A stretch of 64,000 nt of DNA, taken from contig CAJQPY010000006.1 in the NCBI GenBank assembly GCA_905480335.1, positions 62,001-126,000 on the forward strand. The letters run 5' to 3'. Origin of the DNA: an uncultured Ilumatobacter sp. (GTDB lineage: Bacteria > Actinomycetota > Acidimicrobiia > Acidimicrobiales > Ilumatobacteraceae). The notes beneath the pieces are model-generated. The model ran no database searches. It saw nothing but the letters and a program-made list of their open reading frames with translations, and was not told the DNA's origin. Shown here in pieces: positions 1-9,700 of the stretch. Position 1 is the stretch's first letter, and the number at the start of each line of letters is the position of its first letter. The position numbers and the translations under genes are program-made.

Positions 1-199
1 TGCCGACGTTCTGTTGGACGAAATAGCTCGCGAGCCCGTTGCGGCGGGGCGCAGAGAATCGAGTGAGGTCACCCGCCGGTGGTTCGACTTTGATCACTTC
101 GGCGCCGAGGTCGACGAGCATGCGGGTGGCGTGCGGGCCGGACAGGACCCGCGAGAAGTCGAGAACACGAACGCCAGCGAGCGGAGCAGAGATGGCCAC
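1..199 (-). CDS. CaiB/BaiF family CoA-transferase, N-terminal fragment
   Basis: The first 66 codons of a minus-strand gene that runs off the left edge. The frame opens at a GTG (199) and encodes [18 protein letters not shown] followed by [15 protein letters not shown], the N-terminal signature of class III CoA-transferases. These move CoA between an acyl-CoA and a free acid through an Asp-bound intermediate; the catalytic Asp lies beyond the window. The divergent dehydrogenase at 255 suggests a lipid or CoA-ester neighbourhood, but the substrate cannot be told. The family assignment is firm for so short a piece; the GTG start is the best in-frame choice just before the conserved block. Confidence 0.8.
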   Translation of the reverse strand, partial: MAISAPLAGVRVLDFSRVLSGPHATRMLVDLGAEVIKVEPPAGDLTRFSAPRRNGLASYFVQQNVG

Positions 200-254
200 G
201 GCTCCATGGTGGCCCGTGTCCCCGCACGACGACGAAACGCACCAGACTCTGAGC

Positions 255-1064
255 ATGGAAACTTCGCTCACCGGACAGGTTGCCCTCATCACCGGGGGTG
301 GCTCGGGCATCGGACTCGCATGTGCTCGGCACCTCGCCGCCGATGGAGCCACCGTCGTCATCGCCGGACGCGATCTCGAACGCCTCGAACGGGCGGCGGA
401 CCAACTCCGCGCCGACGGCGCGAGTGTGCTGATCGAATGCTGCGATGTGACGAGCGAGTCGGAAGTGGCAGCGATGTGCGCCTCCACAGCTGACGCCGGA
501 AGGTTCACCATGGCTGTCGTGAATGCCGGCTACGGGTCGGCAGCCCCGTTCCATCGCACGACGCTCGACGAGTGGAACGGGGTGATCGGGACGAACCTGA
601 CCGGAGCATTCTTGACGATGCGCGTTGCCGCGCCGTATCTCGTTGAAGCGGGAGGCGGTTCGATCGTCGCGATCTCATCGATCGCCGGAGTCGCCACTCA
701 CCGCTACATGACGCCGTACACGGTGTCGAAGGCCGGTCTCGAGATGCTCGTCAAGCAGGTCGCCGACGAACTCGGCTCTGTCGGGGTACGTGCGAACGCG
801 GTGCGGCCGGGTCTGGTCCCGACCGAGGCGACCGAGGCGATGATGGCGGTCCCGGCGGTCGTCGATGACTATCTCGCCCAGATGCCGCTGGGTCGTGCGG
901 GAACGACCGATGACATCGCACGTCTCGTTCGGTTTCTTGCCGGACCCGAGAGCTCGTGGATCACCGGCACCTGCATCAGCGCCGACGGCGGGCACCATCT
1001 TCGTCGCGGCCCCGATCTCGACGCCGTCATGCAGATGCTCCACGGCGACGACACCACCCTCTAG
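255..1064 (+). CDS. SDR-family NAD(P)-dependent oxidoreductase
   Basis: A 269-residue classical short-chain dehydrogenase. The cofactor motif TGGGSGIG is at residues 13-20, NAG at 90-92, catalytic Ser at about 141 and YTVSK (Tyr155, Lys159) follows, then the PG motif after the active site. The open frame begins upstream at 39, but the ATG at 255 sits 12 residues before the Rossmann motif, as usual, so it is taken as the start. It is divergent from the CoA-transferase fragment and convergent with the next SDR. Reactions of this family are alcohol/ketone interconversions; the substrate is unknown. Confidence 0.9.
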   Translation: METSLTGQVALITGGGSGIGLACARHLAADGATVVIAGRDLERLERAADQLRADGASVLIECCDVTSESEVAAMCASTADAGRFTMAVVNAGYGSAAPFHRTTLDEWNGVIGTNLTGAFLTMRVAAPYLVEAGGGSIVAISSIAGVATHRYMTPYTVSKAGLEMLVKQVADELGSVGVRANAVRPGLVPTEATEAMMAVPAVVDDYLAQMPLGRAGTTDDIARLVRFLAGPESSWITGTCISADGGHHLRRGPDLDAVMQMLHGDDTTL

Positions 1065-1128
1065 CGCCTCGACCTTCAATGTTGCCGGATGGCACATGCA
1101 GAACCGTTGGGCGCGGTTGCCGCGCCGT

Positions 1129-1950
1129 TCACTCGTACCAGTCGATGGTGGAGCGCATGGCCTGCTCGAAGTCCTCGAACGACATCGAAGCCTTCGCGCC
1201 GACGATCAGGTCCGCATCGTCTCCTACTACGGTCCGGAATGGCGCCTCGGGGTTGGTCGCCGCCAACGCGATGGCATCGGCCACCGTCTGGGGGTCGGAG
1301 GGTCCACCCGAGTCGAGACTCGTGAGCGCTTCGCGCAGTGACAGCGCTTTGGTCTCGAACGCTGACCCTTCCCATCCATCCGGCCGGACGATGTTGGACC
1401 CGAAGTCGGTGGTCGGGAACCGACCAGGCTCGATCACGTGGACACGGATTCCTGCCGATGAGGCCTCCCAATGCAGCGCTTCCGACATGGCCTCCAATGC
1501 GTGTTTCGATGCGGCATACGCACCACCGAACGGCGAAGTCGCCCGTCCGACCACGCTGCTGACGTTGACGACGACACCGTGGCCGCGCTCGCGCCATGCC
1601 GGCATCACCGATCTAATCAGGCGAAGCGGCCCGAGCACATTGGTGTCGAGTTGGCGGTGCATCAGTTCGTCGTCGATCATCTCGAGCGCACCCTGTACCT
1701 CGAAGCCGGCGTTGTTGACGAGCACGTCGATGTCGGCGGCGTCGGCGAGTGCAGAAGCGATCGAGTCCGGGTCGCACACGTCGAGCTGGCGAGTCTCGAC
1801 GTCGAGCCCCTCGACTGCGATATCGGCGAGCAGGGTCGTACCCTTCTCGAGCGACCGCATAGTCGCAATGACGTCGTGCCCCTGGCGGGCGAGAGTGAGT
1901 GTCGCGAGCTTGCCGAATCCGCTGTTGCTGCCAGTGATGAGAATTCGCAT
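1129..1950 (-). CDS. SDR-family oxidoreductase (classical, 273 aa)
   Basis: A second short-chain dehydrogenase, not a close copy of its neighbour. The glycine motif TGSNSGFG starts at residue 6, NNAG is at 79-82, Ser131/132 precede YAASK (Tyr145, Lys149), and EPG follows the active site. The longer C-terminal third is typical of SDRs that act on bulky lipids or steroids, which is only a hint. It lies 14 bases downstream of the LLM oxidoreductase on the same strand, so the two are probably co-transcribed. Confidence 0.9.
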   Translation of the reverse strand: MRILITGSNSGFGKLATLTLARQGHDVIATMRSLEKGTTLLADIAVEGLDVETRQLDVCDPDSIASALADAADIDVLVNNAGFEVQGALEMIDDELMHRQLDTNVLGPLRLIRSVMPAWRERGHGVVVNVSSVVGRATSPFGGAYAASKHALEAMSEALHWEASSAGIRVHVIEPGRFPTTDFGSNIVRPDGWEGSAFETKALSLREALTSLDSGGPSDPQTVADAIALAATNPEAPFRTVVGDDADLIVGAKASMSFEDFEQAMRSTIDWYE

Positions 1951-1964
1951 TGCGATCGATCCGA

Positions 1965-2933
1965 TCAGTTCGCAGTGGCTGCAAGGCCGATGTCGCCGAG
2001 CAGCGCGATGCGATCGGGGTTGTGGCCGTTGACCGGGAGGTCAACGGTGAGCCCGTCCAGGCCGGCGTCCATCACGGCCTGCAGTTGCTCGCCGACCGTG
2101 TCTGCGTCGCCGAACACCAGGATCGACTTAGCCATCTCGATGATCTCGTCGCTCCAGCCCTTGACCGCGGCGATTTCAGCCATGTCGGCTTCGGCTTCTT
2201 CCATCGTGGGCGCGACGACAACCATCTGGAGGCACGTGACGTCGATTTCCGAGCGGTCGCGACCGAGTCGATCGCAGTGTTCATCGAGAGCAGCGAGCTT
2301 GCGTGGGATGTCGGCTGCGCCGGCACCGACCAGGTTCGACTCGTCCGCGTACTGGGCGACCATCCGGAGGGTCTTCTTCTCGCCCGCGCCGCCGATCATG
2401 ATCGGAATCTTCGACAGCGGGGCCGGCGAGTTGATGGCATCGCTCACCTGGTAATGCTTGCCGTCGAGGCTCGCCTTCTCGTTGCGCAACATCGGTCCGA
2501 TGATCTGGAGTGCTTCCTCAAGCTTTTCGAATCGGTCGGTGAAGGTCCCGAACTCGTAGCCGAGGGAATTGTGCTCGAGTTCGAACCAGCCGGCTCCGAT
2601 GCCGAGCGTGGCCCGGCCACCCGAGACATGGTCGAGCGCCGTGACGGCCTTGGCGAGCAGCGTAGGGTGACGGTAGGTGTTGCCGGTGACCAGTGCAGAA
2701 AGCCGAACCTTCTCGGTGTGCTGCGCCAGTGCGGACAGCATCGTGTAGCACTCGAACATCGGCTCCTCAGGCGCGCCGATCCCTGGGAGCTGGTAGAAGT
2801 GGTCCATAACGAAGACGCGGTCGAACCCGGCAGCCTCGGCTGCTCGGGCCTGTGCGACTACGTTCTTGAAGATGTCGGCGCCCTCGATGCCGGGGTAAGT
2901 GAAGTTCGGGATCTGGTAGCCGAGTCGAGTCAT
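1965..2933 (-). CDS. LLM-class F420-dependent oxidoreductase
   Basis: A luciferase-like TIM-barrel flavin/F420 oxidoreductase of about 322 residues. It has the N-terminal strand RLGYQIPNF, the block ATLGIGAGW, and a GGAGEKKTL phosphate-loop-like motif near the C-terminal third. The frame also opens at a GTG (2972), but the ATG at 2933 is preceded by AGGAG (2944-2940), so I chose it; this leaves a full intergenic region toward the divergent TetR gene. In actinobacteria such enzymes reduce or oxidise diverse organics with coenzyme F420; the actual substrate is not predictable. Likely operon with the downstream SDR and regulated by the adjacent TetR protein. Confidence 0.88.
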   Translation of the reverse strand: MTRLGYQIPNFTYPGIEGADIFKNVVAQARAAEAAGFDRVFVMDHFYQLPGIGAPEEPMFECYTMLSALAQHTEKVRLSALVTGNTYRHPTLLAKAVTALDHVSGGRATLGIGAGWFELEHNSLGYEFGTFTDRFEKLEEALQIIGPMLRNEKASLDGKHYQVSDAINSPAPLSKIPIMIGGAGEKKTLRMVAQYADESNLVGAGAADIPRKLAALDEHCDRLGRDRSEIDVTCLQMVVVAPTMEEAEADMAEIAAVKGWSDEIIEMAKSILVFGDADTVGEQLQAVMDAGLDGLTVDLPVNGHNPDRIALLGDIGLAATAN

Positions 2934-2965
2934 CTGGTGCTCCTGCACTTGTGTGGGTGGAATAT

Positions 2966-3027
2966 CTGACACTTTGATTCCAAACTGTCAGCTCGGCGGA
3001 GACTGACACAATTGCCGAAATGTGTCA
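2966..3027. promoter_or_regulatory. Two inverted repeats in the LLM/TetR divergent promoter region
   Basis: Two dyads lie in the 104-base space between the divergent genes: CTGACA N14 TGTCAG (2966-2991) and TGACACA N10 TGTGTCA (3004-3027). Both share the core TGACA/TGTCA. This arrangement is what one expects for operators of the adjacent TetR-type repressor controlling itself and the oxidoreductase. The repeats are seen directly; operator function is inferred. Confidence 0.5.
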
Positions 3028-3037
3028 AGCTGGTTAG

Positions 3038-3643
3038 ATGGCGGCAGACGAGGCGTCCGACGACTCCATCGTCCAACGTGGTGGCCCGCAACGCCGGGCC
3101 ATTCACGTAGCGGCAATTGCGCAGATTTCCGAACGGGGATTCTCGGCAACGTCGATGGCCAACATCGCTGACGCAGCCGGCATGTCCCGCCCTGCGCTTT
3201 ATCAGTACTTCCGGAACAAGGGCGACATCTTTTCGTCAGCTTTCGTAGCCCTCTTCAACGATCATGCCGACCGTGCGCTGCAGGCGCTGGACGATGATGG
3301 GACGAATGCTCAACGCCTGGACGGCTTTCTTCAGCGGTTCGAGGGGGACCTGTGGGAGCAGATGGCGGCCTCCGAGCACTCCGAAGAGATCATGAGCGCC
3401 AAGACCGCCGACACTGCCGAGGAGATTCAGTACGTGGTTGCACGATTGCGCAGTGGGCTCGCAACGTTTCTCGCCACGGCGTTCCCCGGCTGGAACCAGA
3501 CGGCGACTGCTCGACGAGCAGAGTGGGCCGAGGTGCTTGAGCTGTCGCCCAAGGGATTCAAGTTCGACTCCCCTGACGTTGCGGTCTACCGTCGACGCCT
3601 CACGACGCTCGCGCGCGGAGTCGCCGCCGACATTGACGCCTGA
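3038..3643 (+). CDS. TetR/AcrR-family transcriptional regulator
   Basis: A 201-residue regulator with an N-terminal TetR helix-turn-helix at about residues 20-66, including ERGFSATSMANIADAAGMS and the recognition-helix motif ALYQYFRNK. The all-helical C-terminal domain, about 130 residues, would bind an unknown ligand. It is divergent from the LLM oxidoreductase, with paired inverted repeats between them, so local autoregulation and control of the oxidoreductase/SDR pair is likely. Confidence 0.9.
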   Translation: MAADEASDDSIVQRGGPQRRAIHVAAIAQISERGFSATSMANIADAAGMSRPALYQYFRNKGDIFSSAFVALFNDHADRALQALDDDGTNAQRLDGFLQRFEGDLWEQMAASEHSEEIMSAKTADTAEEIQYVVARLRSGLATFLATAFPGWNQTATARRAEWAEVLELSPKGFKFDSPDVAVYRRRLTTLARGVAADIDA

Positions 3644-4007
3644 CGACTCACGCCTACACCCTGCGCGCGAGAGACAGCGCACTTGAACGGGCCGGAGCGA
3701 CCGGTCACCTGCGCGCTGTCCGGATGAGAGGATCGTCATGTGCCGGCCCGGTCACGCGCAGCTCGAAGAAACCTTGCGCCGGGCCATCACCGTCGAGTTG
3801 CGACACGAGTCGGCAATGTTCATCGGCATCAGGCATCAACGAACGCCTTGGACGAATCTCGCGGCTGGCGTGACGGAGGCGACACGCGGATGAAGGAGTG
3901 GGTCGATATCCTCTGCGCCTCGCCGGTCGATTTGGACCGGTGGGCGCTGATCGGAATCTCTGCTCCGGCCTAGTGCTGTATGAAGCAGAAACTGAAAGCA
4001 GTCTCCC
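3644..4007. other. Intergenic stretch with one weak 51-codon ORF
   Basis: 364 bases without a convincing gene. An ATG frame at 3738-3893 encodes 51 residues (starting MCRPGHAQLEE) with no recognisable family and no clear ribosome binding site. No strong hairpin or repeat was seen. It may be a gene relic or simply the leader region of the helicase. Confidence 0.4.
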
Positions 4008-5504
4008 ATGACCTCACTCGTGGACGCATCGGCGTCCGACGTCTCCATTGACGTCTCTTTTGCCAATCTCGGCCTCCCTCGTGAGCTGATCGATCAGCTC
4101 GATCGCACCGGGATTTCCGCTCCGTTCGCCATCCAGGCGGCTGTCATCCCCGACACGCTCGCCGGGCGTGATGTCGCCGGCCGCGCCCCCACCGGCTCGG
4201 GTAAGACCCTAGGTTTCGGGCTCCCCGTCGTGGCGTCCCTCACCAAGGCCAAGCCCAAGCGCCCCGTTGCGCTCGTGCTCGCCCCGACTCGCGAACTCGC
4301 CGAGCAGATCATGGCCGAGCTCACGCCGTTCACGAAGTCGATGCGCAAGTGCGCCACGTCGATTTATGGTGGCGTCGGCTACGGCAACCAGAAGAACGCA
4401 CTCAACAAGGGCACCGAACTCGTCGTCGCGTGTCCCGGTCGCCTCGAAGATCTCATGCAGATGGGTGCCATCGACCTCCGTGACGTCGCCACGGTCGTCA
4501 TCGACGAAGCCGACCAGATGGCGGACATGGGGTTCCTGCCCGCCGTCCGCCGCATTGTCGGCCAGACGCGTGACGACCGTCAGGTGCTGCTCTTCTCGGC
4601 AACCCTCGACGGTCCGGTCGCGAAGCTCATCAAGGACTTCCAGCACGATCCGGCCTTCCACGAGGTCGGCCCGAAGGGTCCCGACATCCGTGCCGCACAC
4701 CATGTCTTCTGGCAGATGGACCGCGCTGAACGCAACCAGAACACCGCCGGCGTGATCGATCGCTCCGGATCGACGATCGTGTTCACCCGTACTCGTCACG
4801 GTGCCGATCGCCTCGCGAAGCAGCTCGGCAAGCTCGGTGTTTCGGCACAGCCGATCCATGGTGGTCGCAGCCAGAACCAGCGTGACCGCGCGCTCGACGC
4901 TTTCAAGCAGGGCAAAGCCGACGCACTGATCGCGACTGACGTCGCCGCCCGTGGAATCCACGTCAATGGTGTCTCGGCCGTCATCCACTACGACCCGCCT
5001 GCCGATGGCGCCACCTACCACCATCGCTCGGGGCGCACCGCTCGCGCCGGCGCAACGGGCATCGTGGTGTCCTTCGTTGAACCAGGCTCCACGAAGGACG
5101 TCAAGAAGCTGCAGCGCGACGTCGGCATCCAGGTTGACGTGACCGCCCCCGATCTCGACGACCTCGAGGTTGCGCTGCTGCTCGACGGTCCGTCGGAGCC
5201 CGTCGTCAATGCTCCGATTGAGCGCACACAAGTCGCGCAGGCTCCCGCGGCCCCCGCACCGACGCTGCGGCGCGAGAGCACCGGCCCGGTGCCGGATGGC
5301 CACGATCTCGGCACGGTGAAGTTCTTTAATGCCAGCCGTGGCTACGGGTTCATCGTTCCCGACTCCGGCGGCGAGGAGCTGTTCGTCCACTTCTCGAACA
5401 TCGACACTGAGGGCTTCAAGACGCTGGATGAGAGGGCCCGGGTCTCCTACGAGGTCGTCGACGGCAAGAAGGGCGCCGAAGCCCGCACCGTCCGCGTCCG
5501 CTGA
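4008..5504 (+). CDS. DEAD-box RNA helicase fused to a C-terminal cold-shock domain
   Basis: A 498-residue protein. Residues 18-380 are a complete DEAD-box helicase core: Q-motif region about 20-45, motif I APTGSGKT (60-67), PTRELA (93-98), DEAD (166-169), SAT (197-199), TDVAARG (310-316), HRSGRTARAG (339-348). After an Ala/Pro linker (about 400-430), residues 434-497 form a cold-shock domain with RNP1-like GYGFI (445-449) and RNP2-like LFVHFS (458-463). The two halves suggest one polypeptide that unwinds and holds structured RNA, as separate CsdA/DeaD and Csp proteins do in cold adaptation. The role in ribosome assembly or mRNA decay is inferred. Confidence 0.93.
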   Translation: MTSLVDASASDVSIDVSFANLGLPRELIDQLDRTGISAPFAIQAAVIPDTLAGRDVAGRAPTGSGKTLGFGLPVVASLTKAKPKRPVALVLAPTRELAEQIMAELTPFTKSMRKCATSIYGGVGYGNQKNALNKGTELVVACPGRLEDLMQMGAIDLRDVATVVIDEADQMADMGFLPAVRRIVGQTRDDRQVLLFSATLDGPVAKLIKDFQHDPAFHEVGPKGPDIRAAHHVFWQMDRAERNQNTAGVIDRSGSTIVFTRTRHGADRLAKQLGKLGVSAQPIHGGRSQNQRDRALDAFKQGKADALIATDVAARGIHVNGVSAVIHYDPPADGATYHHRSGRTARAGATGIVVSFVEPGSTKDVKKLQRDVGIQVDVTAPDLDDLEVALLLDGPSEPVVNAPIERTQVAQAPAAPAPTLRRESTGPVPDGHDLGTVKFFNASRGYGFIVPDSGGEELFVHFSNIDTEGFKTLDERARVSYEVVDGKKGAEARTVRVR

Positions 5505-5515
5505 CGCTCGTCAGC
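5500..5515. terminator. Small hairpin between convergent genes
   Basis: GCTGAC-GCTC-GTCAGC forms a six-base-pair stem covering the stop codon of the helicase gene and, on the other strand, the stop of the lipoprotein gene. It could act in both directions, but it is short and has no T-tract. Confidence 0.3.
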
Positions 5516-6665
5516 CGACACCGCACTCGTCAAAATTGTTCGTCAGCCCGGTCAACCCGGCTGCCTCGGCACGGTCGCGGAATTCGGCGAGGCCGGGCTG
5601 CGCTGCAATCCAATCGATCCGGGCCTGCTGCTCGCCGTTAAGTGTCTCGACGTCGAACACATAGACGCTGAACGACTCGGCAAAATCTTCCTCGGGGCTG
5701 CTCGCAGCGTACGCCCCGAAGAACCCCGGGTTGGTTTCACAACGTGCCTGACCGTCGGCGGCGGTCGGCTCGGCGAGCGGGTCGATCTGCTCGATCAGTC
5801 CGTCGCCCCAGAACGTTTGGATCCACTGAAACATGATCGAGTCGTCGAGGTAGCAGCCCTCCCCGTTGTCATAGGTTTCGCAATTTTCGCTCGCTTCGAC
5901 GGTGCGATCGAGCTGTGACGGCAGCGTGGTGAAGACGTGGCTGAACTCGTGCGCCATGGTCAGCTGCGCCTCGTTCGAATCCTCGGCGAAGGTCTCGAGG
6001 TTGACTGACAATTGGAACAGGGAACCGTCAGCGTCTAGTGCGTTGACGAACGCAAGGGTGATCTCGTCGCCGTCTTCAGTGCTCTCGAAGCCGGTGAAGA
6101 CACCGAGGTCGACGAGCTGTCCGGCCGGCGTGATTGCTGCGAGGACGTCCCACGCCTGGTTCAGGCGGTCATCGGCCTTACCAAGACAGACGTCGCCCAG
6201 CGCACCGTTCACCACGTAGTGCGCCGTAGTGAACGCGACGGTGTCGTCGGCACCGAGTCCCTCCGGTGAGCAGTCGACATCGTCGCGCACTCCTCTGGTC
6301 GATGTGCTCGTGTCGCCGGATGGCGCCGTCTCCGGTGGCTCGGCATCCCCCTCGTACGACTCCAGGAACGTGAGCAGTTCGTTGTACTCGGCGTCATTGA
6401 GGTCCGCCGTGAACTCCTCGAACTCCGCGTCGCTAAGTCCGATGAGGGACTCAGCCAACTCTTGGTCGGAAACCGCGTCGACATCGATCGGGTCGGCCGG
6501 TTTCTCGTCGGACGGCTCCGGGGTTCCTTCCGCCGCAGTAGTCGCCGAATTCTTGACCTCAGCACTGTTATCTCGTGCATCGTTCGATCCGGTGCCGCAC
6601 GCAGTGGCGATTAGGGCGAGCGTGAGTGCCGCCGCCGCAATGCCTATCGATCGTCTCTTCATCAA
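5511..6665 (-). CDS. Secreted lipoprotein with HExxH metallopeptidase signature
   Basis: A 384-residue exported protein. It begins with a Lys/Arg start, a hydrophobic stretch and the lipobox LIATAC, so Cys23 is the likely lipidation site. Residues about 30-130 are an acidic, Ser/Thr-rich low-complexity region. The C-terminal part carries MAHEFSHVF, an HExxH zinc-binding signature, followed by several Cys residues (in SENCETY, EGCYLDD, QARCETN) that may form disulfides. I infer an extracellular zinc metallopeptidase of unassigned family. It is divergent from the alpha-mannosidase; whether they cooperate in degrading glycoprotein is speculative. Confidence 0.7.
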   Translation of the reverse strand: MMKRRSIGIAAAALTLALIATACGTGSNDARDNSAEVKNSATTAAEGTPEPSDEKPADPIDVDAVSDQELAESLIGLSDAEFEEFTADLNDAEYNELLTFLESYEGDAEPPETAPSGDTSTSTRGVRDDVDCSPEGLGADDTVAFTTAHYVVNGALGDVCLGKADDRLNQAWDVLAAITPAGQLVDLGVFTGFESTEDGDEITLAFVNALDADGSLFQLSVNLETFAEDSNEAQLTMAHEFSHVFTTLPSQLDRTVEASENCETYDNGEGCYLDDSIMFQWIQTFWGDGLIEQIDPLAEPTAADGQARCETNPGFFGAYAASSPEEDFAESFSVYVFDVETLNGEQQARIDWIAAQPGLAEFRDRAEAAGLTGLTNNFDECGVG

Positions 6666-6784
6666 TCCTCCGCTTTTCCTCTGGTTGTATCAGGCGCTCT
6701 CGCTCGGCTGGGCATCCGTCAGGCGCCCGTTCGCGACGCATGTCAATCGGTCACCGATCTGCCTCGCTGGGATACGGTCGAGGC

Positions 6785-9700
6785 GTGCACGACGATCGCG
6801 AGCTCGCCGAACGGCGAATCGAACGCGAACTCTGGGGGCGCGTGCTGCCGTTGGTCCACGCTGAGCGCACCGCACTCGCCGTGACAGCCGGCCCGACCCC
6901 CGACGACCGACAGCCATTTAAGGTCGGCACCGAGTGGGGAGCGCCATGGGGGACAACCTGGTTCGGTCTCCGTGGGGAGGTGCCTGACTCGTGGCGGGGT
7001 CGTCACCGCCCAACTCGGATAGAAGTAGTGATCGACCTCGGGTTCACGCGCAGCCCCGCCGGATTCCAGGCCGAGGGGCTCGTGGTCGAGCGGTATCCTG
7101 ACGGGACAGTTCGCCCGCGCCAGGGCATTCATCCGCGGCGCACAAACTATGTGCTCGACGACGACGCCGTGGTCGTCGACCTCCTGGTCGAGGCTGCGTC
7201 GAACCCGACTTTCCCGCAGTTCGCGCCGTCCCGACAGGGCCTGCCCGACACCGCGTCAAAAGAGCCGGCCTATCGGTTCCGCACTGCCGACCTCGTCCTC
7301 GTCGACGTCGAGACCGAGGCGCTCGCTCACGACCTTGACGTGCTCGCCGGAATGATGCGCGCACTCGCAATCGGTGACCCGCGACGCGTCAAACTCCGAC
7401 AAGCAATCGTGTCGGCGCTCGACGCGATCCCCGATGTCGAGGCCGCACGATGCGCCCTTGCTTCGCACCTTGCGCCGACCGATGGCCCGATCCGGCGTCA
7501 TCGCATCGTTGCCACCGGGCACGCGCACATCGACACGGCGTGGCTGTGGCCGATTCAGGAGACGATTCGAAAGTGCACCCGCACGTTTGCCTCGGCCGTC
7601 GCGTTGATGGACGACGACCCGGCCTACCGCTTCAGTTGCTCGCAAGCTCAGCAGTACGCCTGGATAGAAGAACGCCACCCCGACCTGTTCGCGAAAATCG
7701 GTGAGAAGGTTGCCGCCGGGCAGTGGGTTCCCGTCGGTGGGATGTGGGTCGAGGCCGACATGAACCTTCCGTCGGGGGAGAGCCTCGCCCGCCAGATCGT
7801 GCACGGTCAGCGGTACTTCGCCGAAAAGTTTGGTGCGCCGTGCCGAGAAGTGTGGATCCCCGACGTGTTCGGCTACCCGGCCGGACTGCCCCAGCTCTTT
7901 GCTGCGGGTGGGATGACCCGCTTCGTCACGCAGAAGCTGTCGTGGAACAAGCAGAACCGCTTTCCACACCACACGTTCTGGTGGGAAGGGCTCGACGGCT
8001 CCCGGGTACTGACGCACTTCCCGCCGGTCGACACCTACAACGCCGAGATCACACCCGGCGAAGTGGCCCACTCCGTAGAGAACTTCAAGGACCACCGGTG
8101 GAGTGATGTTTCGCTGATGCCCTTCGGCCACGGTGACGGCGGAGGTGGTCCGACGCGCGAGATGCTCGAACGCGCCCATCGTCTGGCCAGACTCGACCCT
8201 GACGCCACGCTCGAGATCGGCTCGCCCGACGACTACTTCACGGCGGTCGAACGTGAGGCGACGTACGGCGCACCCGTTCCAGTGTGGCGTGGTGAGCTGT
8301 ACTTTGAGATGCACCGCGGCACGTTGACGAGTCAGCTCCGCACCAAGCTGGGCAACCGCCGGTGTGAGCGCGAACTGGTGGCCGCCGAGCTCTGGGAAGC
8401 CACGATCGGCGGGCCGCTCGACTTGCGCTCAATCGAGGTTCCAACCGTTGCTGAGCTCTGGCCCGACGTGTTGACCCAGCAGTTCCACGACATCCTCCCG
8501 GGCTCCTCGATCGCCTGGGTCCATCGTGATGCCGAGGAGACGTTCGCACGCGTGCACCGTGCGCTTGCGCACCGCACCAAGATCACATTGAACACGATCG
8601 CACCGGCACCTGTGTCCGTTGCCAATCCGGCCGGTGTCACCTTCAGCGGGGTCGTCGTGGCGTCGCTCGACGACGGCAGTATCGCTCCGGAAGATCGCGT
8701 TGCGCATGGCCGCGCGGAGGACATCTCGACCTCAATGGTCGATCTGCTCGACGGGATACCGCACCAGCTCGTCGGAAATCGCGAGTACGTCTTCGCTGTC
8801 GACGTTCCGGCGTTCGGGGTTGCTGGGCTCTGCCCGCGAGCGGTTGCCGACCGTGTCGTCGTGACCGACTACTCGATGACCAACGGCCACCTTGCGGTTC
8901 GTTGGAACAAGCAGGGTGAGGTCACCTCGATCATCGACATCGTCTCCCAGCGCGAGTTGGTCCCCGACGGTGCGAACGCTGCGGTGCTTGAGCTCGGACG
9001 CGACCAGCCGGTCGAGTACGACGCGTGGGACCTTGAGTCCTGGACGCGCGAGCAGTCGCGGCCGGTCGGAGGTGGCGTCGTCAGGGTTGAGTCCGACGGT
9101 CCGCTCCTCGGTCGAGTGCAGGTCACGCGCCGCTTTGGGCCGTCGCTGGTCGTGACGACCTACGAGCTGCGCGCCGAGTCGCGACAGCTCGACATCGACC
9201 TGCACATCGACTGGCATCACGACGAGCACCTCTTGTCGATGGCGTTCCCGCTCGATGTGCGAGCCGAAACCGCTGCGTGTGACGTCCAGTTCGGAGTCAC
9301 CTACCGTCCGACCCACCCGTCATCACCATGGGACGCCGCCAAGTTTGAGGTGTGTGCACACCGCTACGTCAGCCTAGCCGAGCCGTCGTTCGGCGTCGCC
9401 GTGCTCAACGACGGTCGTTACGGCCACGCGATCTTCGACGGCTCAATCCGAATCAGCCTGGCCCGTGCTGCGAAATACCCCGATCCCGACGCCGACCACG
9501 GTCATCACCGCGTGCGGCTCGCGGTTCGGCCACACGACGGCGACCTGGCCGACGTGCGCGCCGCCGCAGAGCTCCTCAACCGGCCACTGGGCTTCGTGGT
9601 GGGGGCTATCGGCACCGGTGTCGATGTCGAACCGATCATCACGATCGCAGCACCCGATGGGCGACCCGTGCTCGGCGTCGAGATCGATGCGATCAAACAT

